From the NCBI GenBank assembly GCA_003246625.1, contig QJZR01000007.1:1-64000 (forward strand): a stretch of 64,000 nucleotides of DNA, given 5' to 3'. Position numbers and translations under genes: made by a program. The notes beneath the pieces are model-generated. The model saw only the letters and a list, made by a program, of their open reading frames with translations. It was not told the DNA's origin and did not search any database. Shown here one piece after another: positions 45,889 through 57,199 of the stretch. This DNA comes from Alphaproteobacteria bacterium (lineage in GTDB: Bacteria > Pseudomonadota > Alphaproteobacteria > Rhodospirillales > Rhodospirillaceae). Positions within the stretch are counted from its first letter, which is position 1. Every line of letters starts with the position of its first letter.

Positions 45889-47051
45889 CCGATGGCGCGG
45901 AACGCCGCCTTCAGCGCCCGTTTCAGGTCGGCGGCGTCTTCCAGTCCCACCGACACCCGCAGCAAGCCGCCGGTGATTCCCGCCACCGCGCGGGCCTGCG
46001 GGTCCATCGCGGCGTGGGTCATCGTCGCCGGATGGGCGATCAGGGTTTCGAACCCGCCGAGGGATTCGGCCAGGCTGAACGGCGCGCCGGGGCGGGTGAG
46101 GGCCTCGACGAAGGGTTCGGCGGCGGCGGCGTCGGCCAGCTCGAAGGAGAGCATCGCGCCGAACCCCGTCTGCTGCCGCTTCGCCAGGGCGTGGCCGGGG
46201 TGGCCGGGCAGGCCGGGGTAATGGACGCGCGCCACGACGGGCTGGGCGTCCAGGAACTTCGCCAGCACCCCGGCGGTCTTACCCTGCGCGGCGATGCGCA
46301 GGTGCAGGGTGCGCAGGCCGCGCAGCACCAGCCAACTGTCGAACGGCGCGCCGGTGACGCCGGTGGCGTTGGCGTGGGCGGCCAGTTCCTCGTGCAGTTG
46401 CGGGGTCTTCGCCACCACGGCGCCGCCGACCACGTCGGAGTGGCCGTTGACGTACTTGGTCAGCGAGTGGACCACCACGTCCGCCCCCAGGGCGAGCGGC
46501 CGTTGCAAGGCGGGGGAGAGGAAGGTGTTGTCGGCGACGACCAGGGCCCCCGCCGCGTGCGCCCGCGCCGCCACCGCCGCGATGTCGGTGATCCGCAGAA
46601 GCGGGTTGCTGGGGGTCTCGATCAGCACCAGGCGCGGCGGCTCGGCGAAGGCCGCGTCCAGGGCGGCGGGGTCGGTCAGGTCGGCGAAGCGGACGCGCAG
46701 GTGCCCCTTCGCCGCGCGGGTGCACAGCAGGCGGTGGGTGCCGCCATAGCAATCGTGGGGCGCCAGGACCAGGTCCCCCGCCCGGCACAGGCCGAAGGCG
46801 AGGTCCAGGGCGGCCATGCCGGTGGCGGTGATCACCGCGCCCGCGCCGCCCTCCAGCTCGGCCAGGGCGTCGGCCAGGGCGTCGCGCGTCGGGTTGCCGC
46901 TGCGGGTGTAGTCGTAGGTGCGCTTGGCGTCGAACCCGGCGAAGGCGAAGTTGCTGGACATCACGATGGACGGGGTGATCGCGCCGAACGCGGCGTCGGC
47001 GTCGATGCCCGCGCGGGCGGCGGCGGTACGGGGGGAACGGAATTTCGGCAT
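45885..47051 (-). CDS. Cystathionine gamma-synthase/PLP-dependent trans-sulfuration enzyme
   Basis: YTRSGNPTRDALADALAELEGG, SLTKYVNGHSDVVGGAV PLP motif. Confidence 0.93.
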   Translation of the reverse strand: MPKFRSPRTAAARAGIDADAAFGAITPSIVMSSNFAFAGFDAKRTYDYTRSGNPTRDALADALAELEGGAGAVITATGMAALDLAFGLCRAGDLVLAPHDCYGGTHRLLCTRAAKGHLRVRFADLTDPAALDAAFAEPPRLVLIETPSNPLLRITDIAAVAARAHAAGALVVADNTFLSPALQRPLALGADVVVHSLTKYVNGHSDVVGGAVVAKTPQLHEELAAHANATGVTGAPFDSWLVLRGLRTLHLRIAAQGKTAGVLAKFLDAQPVVARVHYPGLPGHPGHALAKRQQTGFGAMLSFELADAAAAEPFVEALTRPGAPFSLAESLGGFETLIAHPATMTHAAMDPQARAVAGITGGLLRVSVGLEDAADLKRALKAAFRAIG

Positions 47052-47455
47052 CTGCGGTCTCCTGCGGTTGGGCGAGGGGCCCCGAAGACCGGATATGGGG
47101 AGGAACGGAAACGATTCGAGCCTCCAAACGCATGCGGCCTTTCGGGACCACATCGCCGGGAAGCTCTGTGGCGCTTTAGCGTTTGGTCTCGCGGTCGCAA
47201 GCTGCACCCATCAAATCCCGCGGGCCCGTCGCGGTGGGCCATGCCGTGAATTGACGATTCGCAAATTCACGCCCGCACGTCAAGAGGGAAAAACCGGCCG
47301 GGGCACGATTCCGGAAAATGCCGACGGGAAGCCGGGAAGGCGGGCTTCTCAAGCCGGGGGGAAACCCCAAATTGAAGAAGGTGCGGCGCGGTTTCCTCGG
47401 GCGCCGTCCGGCGCGCGGACAGGGCGGCCGGGGTTCGAAGACAAGGAGCCTGCGG

Positions 47456-50356
47456 ATGAAGAGCTTTCGGACGGCGATCAAGTATGTCCTGCCCTTTCTC
47501 GCCGCCGTGGCGTTGTCCGTGTTCGGCACGTTCGGCGTGCTGAAGCCCGCGATCAAGGACTATATGCTCCGCCAGAAGAAGGAAGAGCTGAGCACCCTGG
47601 TCGGTTCCTTCATGTCGACGATCGAAAGCCTTCACCAGCTTGAATTGAAGGGGGAATTGTCGCGCGCCGACGCGCAGGAACGGGCGGTTCGGATCATCAT
47701 GTCGGTCCGCTATGGCGACAAGGGCAAGGATTACGCCTGGGTCAGCGATTACCAAGCGCGCCTGATCGCGCACCCCTATCGCAACGAACTGCTCGGCCAA
47801 TCCCTCTGGGACTACAAGGATCCCGATGGCGTCCTGGTTTTCAGGCGATTTTCCCTCGATTCGGAAAAAACCGGCGAGGCCTTCCTGGTCTACAGGTGGC
47901 AACTGCACGACGACAAGGACCGCATCGTTCCCAAGCTGTCCCTGGTCAAACGGTACCAGCCGTGGGGATGGATCGTCGGCACCGGCGTCTACATCGAGGA
48001 CATCGAGCGGGACAGCCGCGAAATCAGCCGCAAGTTCCTGATCGCGGGTTGGTCGATGCTTTCCTTCGTTCTGGCCCTGTTCGGCGTGTCGTCGTGGCAG
48101 GCGATCGTCAACGCGCGGCGGGTCCGGGCCAGCGAGGAACTGTTGCAGGGGGTGTTCGACCAGGCGGTGCAGTGGATCGCGGTCCTCGACACCCAGGGCC
48201 GGTTGCAGCGGATCAACCAGACGGCCATGGATTGGTGCGGCGTGCGGCCCGCCGACGTGGCCGGGCGCTGGTTCTGGGAAACCCCCTGGTGGGTGGGGGC
48301 GAGGAACGAAGGCGCCCGCCTGCGCCAGGCCGTCGAGGCCGCGGCGCGGGGCGAAGCTTCCTGCTTCGAAAGCATGCACGTCAACCCGGCGTCCCTGAAG
48401 ATCATCGAATATCACGTCACGCCGCTGCGGAATCCCCAGGGCGAGGTGGTCAACGTTCTGGTCCTGGGAAACGAGGTCACCGAGCTTAAGAACGCGGAAA
48501 GAAAGCTGCTGTCGATCAACAAGAACCTTGGGGAACTTGTGGAACACCGGACGATGGAGTTGCAGCAGGCGAAGGAGGTCGCGGAACGGGCCAGTTTGGC
48601 GAAGGGGCAGTTCCTCGCCAACATGAGCCACGAAATCCGCACGCCGATGAACGCGATTATCGGCTACCTCAACCTGATTCTCGATTCGTCGGATCTGAGC
48701 CAGGGGGTTCGCGGCCATGTGGAGATCGTCTCCCGCTCCGCCCGTTCCCTGTTGCAGATTTTGAACGATATCCTCGACATCAGCAAAATCGAGGCCGGGA
48801 AGATGGTCCTCGACGCCGAAAGCTTCGTGCCGCGCCAGGTGGTCGACGACGTCTCGGCGACCTTCGCCTTCGACGCCAGGAAAAAAGGCCTGAAGTTCAC
48901 CGTGGAATACGACGACGGGCTGCCCCCGTGCGTGATGGGGGACCGTGTCCGGTTGCGGCAGGTTCTGGTCAACCTGGTCGGCAACGCGGTGAAGTTCACC
49001 GAGAAGGGCAGCGTCGCCATCTCCGTCGAACGGGACGAAGGCGACCGCATCCGTTTCTCGGTGAAGGACACCGGCATCGGCATTCCCGCCGACAAGATTC
49101 AGACCATCCTCGAACCCTTCACCCAGGCCGACGTCACGACGACGCGCCGGTTCGGCGGCACCGGATTGGGAACGACGATCGCCTCCCAGCTGGTGCAGCT
49201 GATGGGGGGCGAGCTCGGTATCGAGAGCGAGCCGGGCCAGGGAAGCGTCTTCTGGTTTGCGCTTCCCCTTCCGGCCGCCCCCTGCGTGTCGGCGCTTGCC
49301 GGGGACGGCGTGGAGGCGTCGGCCTTCACGGACCGGCGGGCGTTCAACGTTCTGCTGGCCGAGGACATCGACGAAAACGCCGAACTCGCCCGCCTTCGCC
49401 TCGAATCCGAGGGGCACGCCGTGACGCGGGTCGGCAACGGCCGGGAGGCCGTCGAGGCGGTGAAGGGCGGCGGCTTCGACCTGGTCCTGATGGACGTGCA
49501 GATGCCGGAAATGGACGGCGTGGCGGCCGCCAAGGCGATCCGCCGCCTCGATTCCGCCCAGCGGGAGATTCCCATCCTGGCGTTGACCGCCAGCATCATG
49601 CCCGAGGACAAGGCGCGCTGCCGGGACGCGGGGATGAACGCGGTGGTCGCCAAGCCCATCGACTTCGCCGAGCTCTTCTCGGCGATGCGGCGGGCGGTGC
49701 CGTTGACCCGGGGACGGGACCGGCAGGCCGCCGCGCCGCCGCCGTGTTCGCCCCTTGCGGATTTCCCCGCCGTTCGCGGGGTCGACGTCGCCGCCGGTCT
49801 GGCCATGTGGGGGGACGACGTCGCCTATCGGCGCGCCCTGTGTTCGTTCGCGGACAAGAACGCCGACGTGGTCGACGCGATCCGGGATAAACTCGCCCAT
49901 GGCGACGAGGCGCAGGCCCGCCGCGCCGTGCATGCGCTGAAGGGCGTCCTCGGCAACTTGGCGTTCACCTCGGCCTATGACCTGGCCGTCCGGCTGAACG
50001 CGCAGGTCAAGGAAGCCCCCGCGTCATCGGCGGATCTGTTGGACTCCCTGGAGGAGGCGTTGCACCCCGCGTTCTCGGATATCGCCGGACTGAAGACCTG
50101 GGACGACGCGGCCTTCGGCATGGACGAAGACGCATCCGGGCGGCGGCTGCCGGTTCTGCGCCAGCTTCGCGCCGCCCTGGAGACGGACGACCCGGGCGAT
50201 GCCGAGCAATACCTCGCCGAGCTGGAAACGATGCTGCCGCCGGGAACCCTGCGCGGCGTGGTGCACGCCCTGGAGGGGTTCGATTTCGCCGCCGCCAAGG
50301 CCGAGACGGAAGCGGTGATCCGGCGTTTCGCCGGACATGACGGGGAAGCAACCTGA
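47456..50356 (+). CDS. Hybrid sensor histidine kinase (Cache-PAS-HisKA-HATPase-REC-Hpt)
   Basis: [31 protein letters not shown] Cache; [18 protein letters not shown]-box; [11 protein letters not shown] receiver; [12 protein letters not shown] Hpt. Confidence 0.95.
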   Translation: MKSFRTAIKYVLPFLAAVALSVFGTFGVLKPAIKDYMLRQKKEELSTLVGSFMSTIESLHQLELKGELSRADAQERAVRIIMSVRYGDKGKDYAWVSDYQARLIAHPYRNELLGQSLWDYKDPDGVLVFRRFSLDSEKTGEAFLVYRWQLHDDKDRIVPKLSLVKRYQPWGWIVGTGVYIEDIERDSREISRKFLIAGWSMLSFVLALFGVSSWQAIVNARRVRASEELLQGVFDQAVQWIAVLDTQGRLQRINQTAMDWCGVRPADVAGRWFWETPWWVGARNEGARLRQAVEAAARGEASCFESMHVNPASLKIIEYHVTPLRNPQGEVVNVLVLGNEVTELKNAERKLLSINKNLGELVEHRTMELQQAKEVAERASLAKGQFLANMSHEIRTPMNAIIGYLNLILDSSDLSQGVRGHVEIVSRSARSLLQILNDILDISKIEAGKMVLDAESFVPRQVVDDVSATFAFDARKKGLKFTVEYDDGLPPCVMGDRVRLRQVLVNLVGNAVKFTEKGSVAISVERDEGDRIRFSVKDTGIGIPADKIQTILEPFTQADVTTTRRFGGTGLGTTIASQLVQLMGGELGIESEPGQGSVFWFALPLPAAPCVSALAGDGVEASAFTDRRAFNVLLAEDIDENAELARLRLESEGHAVTRVGNGREAVEAVKGGGFDLVLMDVQMPEMDGVAAAKAIRRLDSAQREIPILALTASIMPEDKARCRDAGMNAVVAKPIDFAELFSAMRRAVPLTRGRDRQAAAPPPCSPLADFPAVRGVDVAAGLAMWGDDVAYRRALCSFADKNADVVDAIRDKLAHGDEAQARRAVHALKGVLGNLAFTSAYDLAVRLNAQVKEAPASSADLLDSLEEALHPAFSDIAGLKTWDDAAFGMDEDASGRRLPVLRQLRAALETDDPGDAEQYLAELETMLPPGTLRGVVHALEGFDFAAAKAETEAVIRRFAGHDGEAT

Positions 50357-51345
50357 TGCAGAAGATTCTCGTGGTCGACGACGTCGCCGAAAACCTCCAG
50401 CTGATGCGCAACATCCTGGCCGGGGACTACAAGCTGGTCTTCGCCACCGATGGCGAAAAGGCGGTGGCGGCGGCGGAAAAGCACCGGCCGGACCTGATCC
50501 TGATGGACGTCATGATGCCCAACATGGACGGTTACGAGGCTTGCCGCCAGATCAAGACGCGGCCCGACCTGTCCGGCATTCCGGTCATCTTCGTCACCGC
50601 GATGGGCGAGCTTTCCGACGAGATGCTGGGCTTCGACATCGGCGGCGTCGACTACATCATGAAGCCGGTCAAGCCGCCGCTGGTGCGGCGGAGGGTCCAG
50701 ACGCACCTGTCCCTGGTGCGGGTCGAGGAACTGGAAAAGACCCGCCTTCAGATCATCGAGCGCTTGGGCCGGGCCGCGGAATTCAAGGACAACGAGACGG
50801 GGCTGCACGTCATCCGCATGTCGCACTATGCCCGCATCATCGCCGAGGACTGCGACGTTTCCCCGGCATGGACGCGGCAATTGTTCATGGCCGCGCCGAT
50901 GCACGACGTCGGCAAGATCGGCATTCCCGACGGCATCCTCACCAAGCCGGGGCCGCTGGACCCGGAAGAATGGGCCCTGATGCGGAAGCATCCGGAAATC
51001 GGCGCGGAAATCATCGGCAAGTTCGATACCGGACTGCTGCAAATGGCGGGCGAGATCGCCCTGGCGCACCACGAGAAATGGGACGGTTCCGGCTATCCGA
51101 AGGGCCTTGCCGGAGAGGACATTCCGTTGTCGGCGCGTATCGTCGCCGTGGCGGACGTGTTCGACGCGCTGACGACGAAACGCCCGTACAAGGAGGCCTG
51201 GTCCGTCGAGGCGGCGATCGCCCATATCCGGGAGGTCGCGGGAACCCACCTCGACCCCCGCGTGGTCGCGGCGTTCCTGAAGCGGACCGACGACGTGCTG
51301 ACCGTCATGGCGACCTGGGGCGAGGATCGCGCCGCCCCGGCGTGA
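50356..51345 (+). CDS. Response regulator with HD-GYP c-di-GMP phosphodiesterase domain
   Basis: REC LILMDVMMPNMDGYEACR; HDVGKIGIPD and HHEKWDGSGYP; start overlaps the kinase stop (TGATG). Confidence 0.96.
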   Translation: MQKILVVDDVAENLQLMRNILAGDYKLVFATDGEKAVAAAEKHRPDLILMDVMMPNMDGYEACRQIKTRPDLSGIPVIFVTAMGELSDEMLGFDIGGVDYIMKPVKPPLVRRRVQTHLSLVRVEELEKTRLQIIERLGRAAEFKDNETGLHVIRMSHYARIIAEDCDVSPAWTRQLFMAAPMHDVGKIGIPDGILTKPGPLDPEEWALMRKHPEIGAEIIGKFDTGLLQMAGEIALAHHEKWDGSGYPKGLAGEDIPLSARIVAVADVFDALTTKRPYKEAWSVEAAIAHIREVAGTHLDPRVVAAFLKRTDDVLTVMATWGEDRAAPA

Positions 51346-51361
51346 TAAAACCCCGCCGGAG

Positions 51362-51958
51362 CTATTCCACGCTGCGGCGGGCACGCAGGGCGGCGGCGAT
51401 GGTGCCGTCGTCCAGGAATTCCAGTTCGCCGCCCACCGGCAGGCCGTGGGCGGGCACGGTGACGCGTATTTCCAGGCCGGACAGGCGGTCGGCGGCGTAA
51501 TGGGCGGTGGTCTGGCCGTCGACGGTGGCGGGCAGGGCCAGGATCACCTCGCGCACCTGGCCGTTTCCGGCGCGGGCGACCAGGGTGGAAAAGGCCAACT
51601 CCTCCGGCCCGGTGCCGTCGAGGGGCGACAGCAAGCCGCCAAGGACATGATAGCGTCCGCGAAAGGCGGCGGTGCGTTCCAGCGCCCAGATGTCGGCGAC
51701 GTCGGGCACCACGCACAGCACCGCGTCGTCGCGGCGCGGGTCGGCGCAGATGGCGCAGGGGTCGGTGGTGTCGAAGTTGCCGCAGACCGAACAGGGGCGC
51801 ACCCCTTCCAGAACCTCGGCCAGGCTGCGGGTCAGGGGGTCGCCCAGGCTCTCCCGCTTTTTCAACAGATGCAGCACGGCGCGGCGGGCGGAGCGCGGGC
51901 CCAGGCCCGGCAGCTTCGCCAGCAATCCGATCAACCGTTCGATTTCCACGCTGCTCAT
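51362..51958 (-). CDS. recR: Recombination protein RecR
   Basis: [17 protein letters not shown], zinc finger [22 protein letters not shown]. Confidence 0.97.
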   Translation of the reverse strand: MSSVEIERLIGLLAKLPGLGPRSARRAVLHLLKKRESLGDPLTRSLAEVLEGVRPCSVCGNFDTTDPCAICADPRRDDAVLCVVPDVADIWALERTAAFRGRYHVLGGLLSPLDGTGPEELAFSTLVARAGNGQVREVILALPATVDGQTTAHYAADRLSGLEIRVTVPAHGLPVGGELEFLDDGTIAAALRARRSVE

Positions 51959-51967
51959 GGCGTCCGA

Positions 51968-52147
51968 TCCGACAAGGGGGCTTCGCTCCCTCAACCCCCA
52001 CCTTGGGCCCTTTGATCCCGTTCGTTCTTGCGCGAAGCGCCGTCGAACCGTCGCTTCCGCGTGAAGGATGATTGCCGCGGCGCGGCGGAAATCCAAGGCA
52101 TGGGTGGTGCGGAGGGTCCGCGACCCTCCGCGAGGGTCTTCCCCTTA
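51968..52147. repeat. Mosaic intergenic palindromic repeat, copy D
   Basis: GGGCCCTTTGATCCCGTTCGTTCTTGCGCGAAGCGC...GAAGGATGATTGCCGCGGCGCGGCGG...GGAGGGTCCGCGACCCTCC between recR and ybaB. Confidence 0.75.
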
Positions 52148-52468
52148 GAACGGCAGGCTCATGCCCGGCGGCAGCTTGAGGCCGCCGGTCAGGGCCTTCA
52201 TCTGTTCGGCGGTTTCCTGCTCGGCCTTGGCCTTGGCGTCGTTGTGCGCGGCGACGATCAGGTCTTCCAGGATTTCGGCGTCGTCGGGGACGATCAGCGA
52301 GGGGTCGATCTTCACCCCGCGCAGGTCGCCCTTGCCGGTCAGGGTCACCGTGACCATGCCGCCCGCGGCGTTGCCGGTGAATTCGGTTTCCGCCAGTTTC
52401 TGCTGCATCTCGGTCATGCGGGCCTGCATCTGCTGGGCCTGCTTCATCAGGTTGCCGAGGTTCTTCAT
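52145..52468 (-). CDS. YbaB/EbfC family nucleoid-associated protein
   Basis: [27 protein letters not shown]. Confidence 0.96.
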   Translation of the reverse strand: MKNLGNLMKQAQQMQARMTEMQQKLAETEFTGNAAGGMVTVTLTGKGDLRGVKIDPSLIVPDDAEILEDLIVAAHNDAKAKAEQETAEQMKALTGGLKLPPGMSLPF

Positions 52469-54240
52469 TCTTCGGGGTCTCCGTTGGTCCAGTCCGCGTC
52501 GGTGGCGGCCGGTGCGGGTTGGGTCATGCGCACGCGGGTGATCGCGGCGCCGGGGAAGGTTTCGATCACCGCCCGCACCAGGGGATGCTGCGCGGCTTCC
52601 GCCTCGCGGCGGCGTTCGATTTCCTCCGCCTGCTGGCGAAGGGTGGGGGCGCCGTCCTCGTCGGCGGTGGCGACCACCGACCAGCGGCGCTGGGTCAGTT
52701 CGGTCAGCCGCTGCCCAAGGCGCAGGGCGAAATTGGGGTCGAGACCGGGGGCGGGGCGGTAAACCAGCTTGCCCGGCTCGTACGCGATCAGATGGACGTC
52801 CTGGTGCAGCGCGGCGGAAAGCAGGGCCTCGCGCTGTTCGCTCAGGAACCCGGCCAGCGCCTCGAAGCTGGCGGGCAGGATCACCGCGCCGGTTTCCGGC
52901 AGCGGCGCCGCCCGCATCGTCGGCGCGGGCGGCATCGCCTGCGGCGGCAGGGATTCGCCCACCGCCATGCGCGCGCCGCCGCCGCCGCCGCCGGGGGCGC
53001 CCATCGGCGCCGCGGGCGCGGCGCCGCGAGAGGCCAAGGTCTTGATCGCGTCGCCGGGGGTGGGCAGGTCCTGCGCATAGATCAGGCGGATCAGCACCAT
53101 CTCGGCGGCGTGCAGGGGATGCGGCGCGAAGCGGACTTCCTCCAGCCCCTTCAGCAGGATCTGCCAGGCACGGGTCAGCGTCGCCATGGTCAGGGACTGG
53201 GCCATCGCCTTGCCGCGCACCCGTTCCGCCTCGGGCAGGGTGGGGTCGTCGGCCGAGGCGGGGGTGACCCGCGCCCGGGTCAGCCAGTGCGCCAGGTCGA
53301 GAAGGTCGGAAACCACGGTCGCCGGGTCGGCGCCCATCGCGTACTGGCGCGCCAGGATGTCCAGGGCGTCGGCGGCGCGGCCCCGCATCGCCGCCTCGAA
53401 CAGGTCGAAGGTCAGGCCGCGGTCGGCCAGCCCCAGCATGTCGCGCACCTGGTCGGCGGATACCGCGCCGTGGCCGTGGGCGATCGCCTGGTCCAGCAGC
53501 GACATGCCGTCGCGCACCGAGCCGTCGGCGGCCCGCGAAATCAGGCGCAGGGCCTCGTCTTCGACCGTCGCGCCTTCCTTGGCGGCGATCCCCGCGAAGT
53601 GGGCGGAGAGGACCTCCACCTCCACCCGCTTCAGGTCGAAGCGCTGGCAGCGCGACAGAACCGTCACCGGCACCTTGCGGATTTCGGTGGTGGCGAAGAT
53701 GAACTTCACGTGTTCGGGCGGTTCCTCCAGCGTCTTCAACAGGGCGTTGAAGGCGGCGGTGGACAGCATGTGGACTTCGTCGATGATGTAGATCTTCGCC
53801 CGCGCCGAGGTCGGGCGGTAGCGCACGCCCTCCAGGATCTCGCGGATGTCGTTGACCCCGGTGCGGCTGGCGGCGTCCATCTCCATCACGTCGACGTGAC
53901 GGTCCTCGGCGATGGCGCGGCAGTTGGGGCAGACGCCGCAGGGCTCGGCGGTGGGCTGGGTCAGGGTGCCGTCGGCGCCGGTGCAGGTGAAGGCGCGCGC
54001 GATGATCCGCGCCGTGGTCGTCTTGCCGACGCCGCGCACCCCGGTCAGGATGTAGGCCGAGGCCAGCCGTCCGGCGGCGATGGCGTTGCGCAGGGTGCGG
54101 ACCAGGGCTTCCTGGCCGATCAGGTCCTCGAATCGGGTGGGGCGGTACTTGCGGGCGAGCACGCGATAGACGCCGGCCTTGTCGTCGGCCGGGGGAGTCG
54201 TCGGTTGCTGTGCGGAAATGTCGGTCACGCCGTGCCCCAT
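52465..54240 (-). CDS. dnaX: DNA polymerase III subunit gamma/tau
   Basis: [47 protein letters not shown]. Confidence 0.97.
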   Translation of the reverse strand: MGHGVTDISAQQPTTPPADDKAGVYRVLARKYRPTRFEDLIGQEALVRTLRNAIAAGRLASAYILTGVRGVGKTTTARIIARAFTCTGADGTLTQPTAEPCGVCPNCRAIAEDRHVDVMEMDAASRTGVNDIREILEGVRYRPTSARAKIYIIDEVHMLSTAAFNALLKTLEEPPEHVKFIFATTEIRKVPVTVLSRCQRFDLKRVEVEVLSAHFAGIAAKEGATVEDEALRLISRAADGSVRDGMSLLDQAIAHGHGAVSADQVRDMLGLADRGLTFDLFEAAMRGRAADALDILARQYAMGADPATVVSDLLDLAHWLTRARVTPASADDPTLPEAERVRGKAMAQSLTMATLTRAWQILLKGLEEVRFAPHPLHAAEMVLIRLIYAQDLPTPGDAIKTLASRGAAPAAPMGAPGGGGGGARMAVGESLPPQAMPPAPTMRAAPLPETGAVILPASFEALAGFLSEQREALLSAALHQDVHLIAYEPGKLVYRPAPGLDPNFALRLGQRLTELTQRRWSVVATADEDGAPTLRQQAEEIERRREAEAAQHPLVRAVIETFPGAAITRVRMTQPAPAATDADWTNGDPEE

Positions 54241-54267
54241 CTGATCGCCGCGCCCGGCATCGGGCGC

Positions 54268-54383
54268 CCGGCGGAAAGAGGGAGAGACTGGCAGCGACCC
54301 AGACCGGAAATCGTTACGGCTGCTTCCTTCCGGACCTGACCGGGTTGGCGACGGGCCTGCCCGCCGCCAGCCTCCGCCCCCAT
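54268..54383 (-). ncRNA. ffs: Signal recognition particle RNA (4.5S, small bacterial type)
   Basis: Minus strand contains the canonical domain IV GGTCAGGTCCGGAAGGAAGCAGCC (54318-54341) with complementary ends GGCGGA/TCCGCC; next to dnaX. Confidence 0.93.
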
Positions 54384-54419
54384 ATATCGACGGTTTTCCC
54401 CTTGCGCGCAAGCGGCAAA

Positions 54420-54612
54420 AACCAGGCCGGGCTCCGCCCGGGCCCGCAAGGGGGCGCCGACCCCTTGACCCCGTTCCCTTTTCCGCCGCGCAGCGGCAAA
54501 CATCCGTCACGCCGCGCGATGATTTCATCGCGCTACGCGCAAAAACAAGGTTTGGGGTTCGGGGCCCAAGGCCCCGGCGGGGTCCAGGGGCGGAGCCCCT
54601 GGCCTGATTTTA
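54420..54612. repeat. Mosaic intergenic palindromic repeat, copy E
   Basis: AGGCCGGGCTCCGCCCGGGCCCGCAAGGGG..GACCCCGTTCCC..CGCCGCGCAGCGGCAAAC..TCACGCCGCGCGATG..TCGCGCTACGCGC..GGGGTTCGGGGCCCAAGGCCCC. Confidence 0.8.
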
Positions 54613-55491
54613 CAGAGACCGCTTGCGCACGTCGAAGCGCATCGGCGCGGCGGGATAGGTGCCGAGGATGCGCAGTTTTTCGGTGAAGAACTGCAACTCG
54701 TCCAGCGCCAGGCCGACCAGGCGGTTGTCGGGGTGGCCCTCGATCTCGGCGAAGAACTGCGCGGCGACGAAGTTGCCGTCCACCAGATAGCTTTCCAGCT
54801 TGGTGATGTTGACGCCGTTGGTGGCGAAGCCGCCCAAGGCCTTGTACAGGGCGGCGGGGACGTTGCGCACGCGGAAGATCAGGCTGGTCACCACCGGTCC
54901 GTTGTCGGCGGAGGCGGGCATCGGTTCCTTGGCCATGATCAGGAAGCGGGTGGTGTTGGTGGCGGCGTCCTCGACGTTGGTCATCAGGGACTGCAGGCCG
55001 TGGATCTCGGCGGCGAGGCTGGAGGCGATGGCGGCCTCCGCCGGGTCGTTGAGGTGGGCGATTTCCGCCGCCGCGCCCGCGGTGTCGGCGGTGACCATCG
55101 GGGTCAGGCCGAGCTTGCGGATCAGCTTGCGGCATTGCGCCACCGCGTGGACGTGGCTGCGCACCCGGCGGATGGTTTTCAGGCTTGCGCCCTTCACCGC
55201 CAGCAGGTGGTGGTGCACTTCCTCGTAGTGTTCGCCGACGATGTAGAGGCCGGAATTGGGCAGCAGGTGGTGCACGTCGGCGACGCGCCCGGCGACCGAA
55301 TTGTCGATCGGGATCATCGCCAGGGCGGCGGGACCGTCGTTGACCGCGGCGAAGGCGTCCTCGAAGGCGGTGCAGGGCATCACCTCCATGCCGGGAAAGA
55401 CATGGGCGCAGGCGATCTGGGAATAAGAGCCGGGTTGGCCCTGGAAGGCGATCTTGCCGCCCTTGTATTTCTCCGCAACCGCTGTGTACAT
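54610..55491 (-). CDS. pheA: Prephenate dehydratase
   Basis: KIAFQGQPGSYSQIA, TNTTRFLIM, C-terminal ACT domain. Confidence 0.95.
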   Translation of the reverse strand: MYTAVAEKYKGGKIAFQGQPGSYSQIACAHVFPGMEVMPCTAFEDAFAAVNDGPAALAMIPIDNSVAGRVADVHHLLPNSGLYIVGEHYEEVHHHLLAVKGASLKTIRRVRSHVHAVAQCRKLIRKLGLTPMVTADTAGAAAEIAHLNDPAEAAIASSLAAEIHGLQSLMTNVEDAATNTTRFLIMAKEPMPASADNGPVVTSLIFRVRNVPAALYKALGGFATNGVNITKLESYLVDGNFVAAQFFAEIEGHPDNRLVGLALDELQFFTEKLRILGTYPAAPMRFDVRKRSL

Positions 55492-55503
55492 GCCGTCTTG
55501 TCC

Positions 55504-56289
55504 CTATGAATGCGCCAGGATATCCCGGGCGCGCGCCAGATCGGCGGAAGTATCGACGCCGAGCGGCACGGTGTCAACGCGCACCAGGGCGATGGAAAGT
55601 CCATGCTCCAGGGCGCGCAGCTGTTCCAGTTTCTCCCGCTTTTCCAGCACCCCGGGCGGCCAGGCGACGAAGCGTTCCAGCGCCTCGCGGCGATAGGCGT
55701 AAAGCCCGATGTGGTGATAGAGCGGCCCGTCGTTGGCGGGAACCGTGGCGCGGCTGAAATAAAGCGCGCGGGCCACCGGCCAAAGCTTGGCGCCGTCGGG
55801 TTCGAACCCGGCCACCGCCTTGACCACGTTGGGATCGGTTTTTTCCTCGTCGCGGACGATTTCGGCGCCCAGGGTGGCGATGTCGTACCCCGGATAGGCG
55901 AAGGGGATCAGCGCGGCGCGGATCAGGGCCGGGTCGATCGTCGGCAGGTCGCCCTGCACGTTGATCACCGCGCGGTGGCGGCCCTTGGGGTCGACCTCGG
56001 TCAGCGCGGCGAAGATGCGGTCGGAACCGGACGGCAGGTCGGGGTCGGTCATCACCGCGCGGCCGCCCGCCGCGGTGACCGCCGCCGCGACCTCGGGCTC
56101 GGAACAGGCCACCACCACCGGGCCGACGTCGGCGGCCATGGCGCGTTCCCACACCCGCACGATCATCGGCGCGCCCAGGATGTCGGCCAGCGGCTTGCCG
56201 GGCAGCCGGGTGGAAGCCATGCGCGCCGGAATCATCACGATCGGCGCCAGCTCGGCGATCAAGGCGGCGGAAACGGCTGCGGTAGGCAT
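55504..56289 (-). CDS. kdsB: 3-deoxy-manno-octulosonate cytidylyltransferase
   Basis: [31 protein letters not shown]. Confidence 0.96.
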   Translation of the reverse strand: MPTAAVSAALIAELAPIVMIPARMASTRLPGKPLADILGAPMIVRVWERAMAADVGPVVVACSEPEVAAAVTAAGGRAVMTDPDLPSGSDRIFAALTEVDPKGRHRAVINVQGDLPTIDPALIRAALIPFAYPGYDIATLGAEIVRDEEKTDPNVVKAVAGFEPDGAKLWPVARALYFSRATVPANDGPLYHHIGLYAYRREALERFVAWPPGVLEKREKLEQLRALEHGLSIALVRVDTVPLGVDTSADLARARDILAHS

Positions 56290-56444
56290 GGGAATTCCCT
56301 CGGGGAAAAACGGCGACCGCAGGCACTCTACCCGCGCCATTCGCCTTCGGCAAACGGCTTCCCCTTTCCGTCCCTGGAAATTTTCCGCACACTGCCCATG
56401 TCTCTTCCAGTTGCATGCGGGAAAGCCGAGGCGGGCGGTCATCC

Positions 56445-56963
56445 ATGTTCAAGACGATAGGCAAAGGCGCGGCGGGAGCGGGTCTCGCGCTGCTGGTGGT
56501 GGTGGGGGTCAACCTCTACGGGGATCTGCTGGTCCCGGTCGGCGCGGACCAGGCGGTCGGCCCGGTCGGCTTGACCGCCGCGTCGGGTCCGGCGGCGCCG
56601 GAAGCGTCCTTCGGCGCGATGCTGGGCGCCGCCACCGCCGCCGACGGCAAGAAGGTGGCGAAGAAGTGCCTCTCCTGCCACACCTTCGATCCCGGCGGCC
56701 CCAACAAGGTCGGTCCCAACCTTGCCAACACCGTCGGCGCGGACAAGGGCAAAAAGCCCGGCTTCGCCTATTCCGGCGCGGTGGCGGGCCTGGGCGGCAA
56801 ATGGACCTATGACGACCTGAACGCCTTCCTCACCAAGCCCTCGGCCTTCGCTCCGGGCACCAAGATGACCTTCGCCGGCCTGCCCAAGGCCAAGGACCGC
56901 GCCGCGGTGATCGCCTACCTCGCCTCGCTGACCGCCGCGCCGCCGCCCTTCCCCGCGCCGTAG
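56445..56963 (+). CDS. Membrane-anchored class I cytochrome c
   Basis: N-terminal TM anchor, [30 protein letters not shown] Met ligand. Confidence 0.93.
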   Translation: MFKTIGKGAAGAGLALLVVVGVNLYGDLLVPVGADQAVGPVGLTAASGPAAPEASFGAMLGAATAADGKKVAKKCLSCHTFDPGGPNKVGPNLANTVGADKGKKPGFAYSGAVAGLGGKWTYDDLNAFLTKPSAFAPGTKMTFAGLPKAKDRAAVIAYLASLTAAPPPFPAP

Positions 56964-56967
56964 GGAA

Positions 56968-57135
56968 GGCAGGGTAAGGGAAAACCTTGCGAAGGGCCTT
57001 GGGCCCTTCGCGCATCCCGTTCCTTTTTTCGCCGTGCCAGCGGCTGGCGATTTTCACGCGGCGTGACGGTTGGATCGCGCTTCGCGCAAAAACCAACGCA
57101 TGGGATCAAAGGGCCGACCGGCCTGGTTTTTCCTT
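56968..57135. repeat. Mosaic intergenic palindromic repeat, copy F
   Basis: GCGAAGGGCCTTGGGCCCTTCGC, GCCAGCGGCTGGC, TTTCACGCGGCGTGACGG, GATCGCGCTTCGCGCAAAAACC. Confidence 0.75.
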
Positions 57136-57199
57136 CCCCTGGCCTTTTCCGCCGCCGCGTGCGAGGGTTCATTCCCGGTTTTTCGGTGTGGAGCGGATC

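Noticed and set aside
52465-54240. Programmed frameshift in dnaX generating gamma
   Set aside because: No A-rich slippery heptamer with downstream hairpin was identified in the reading; not supported.
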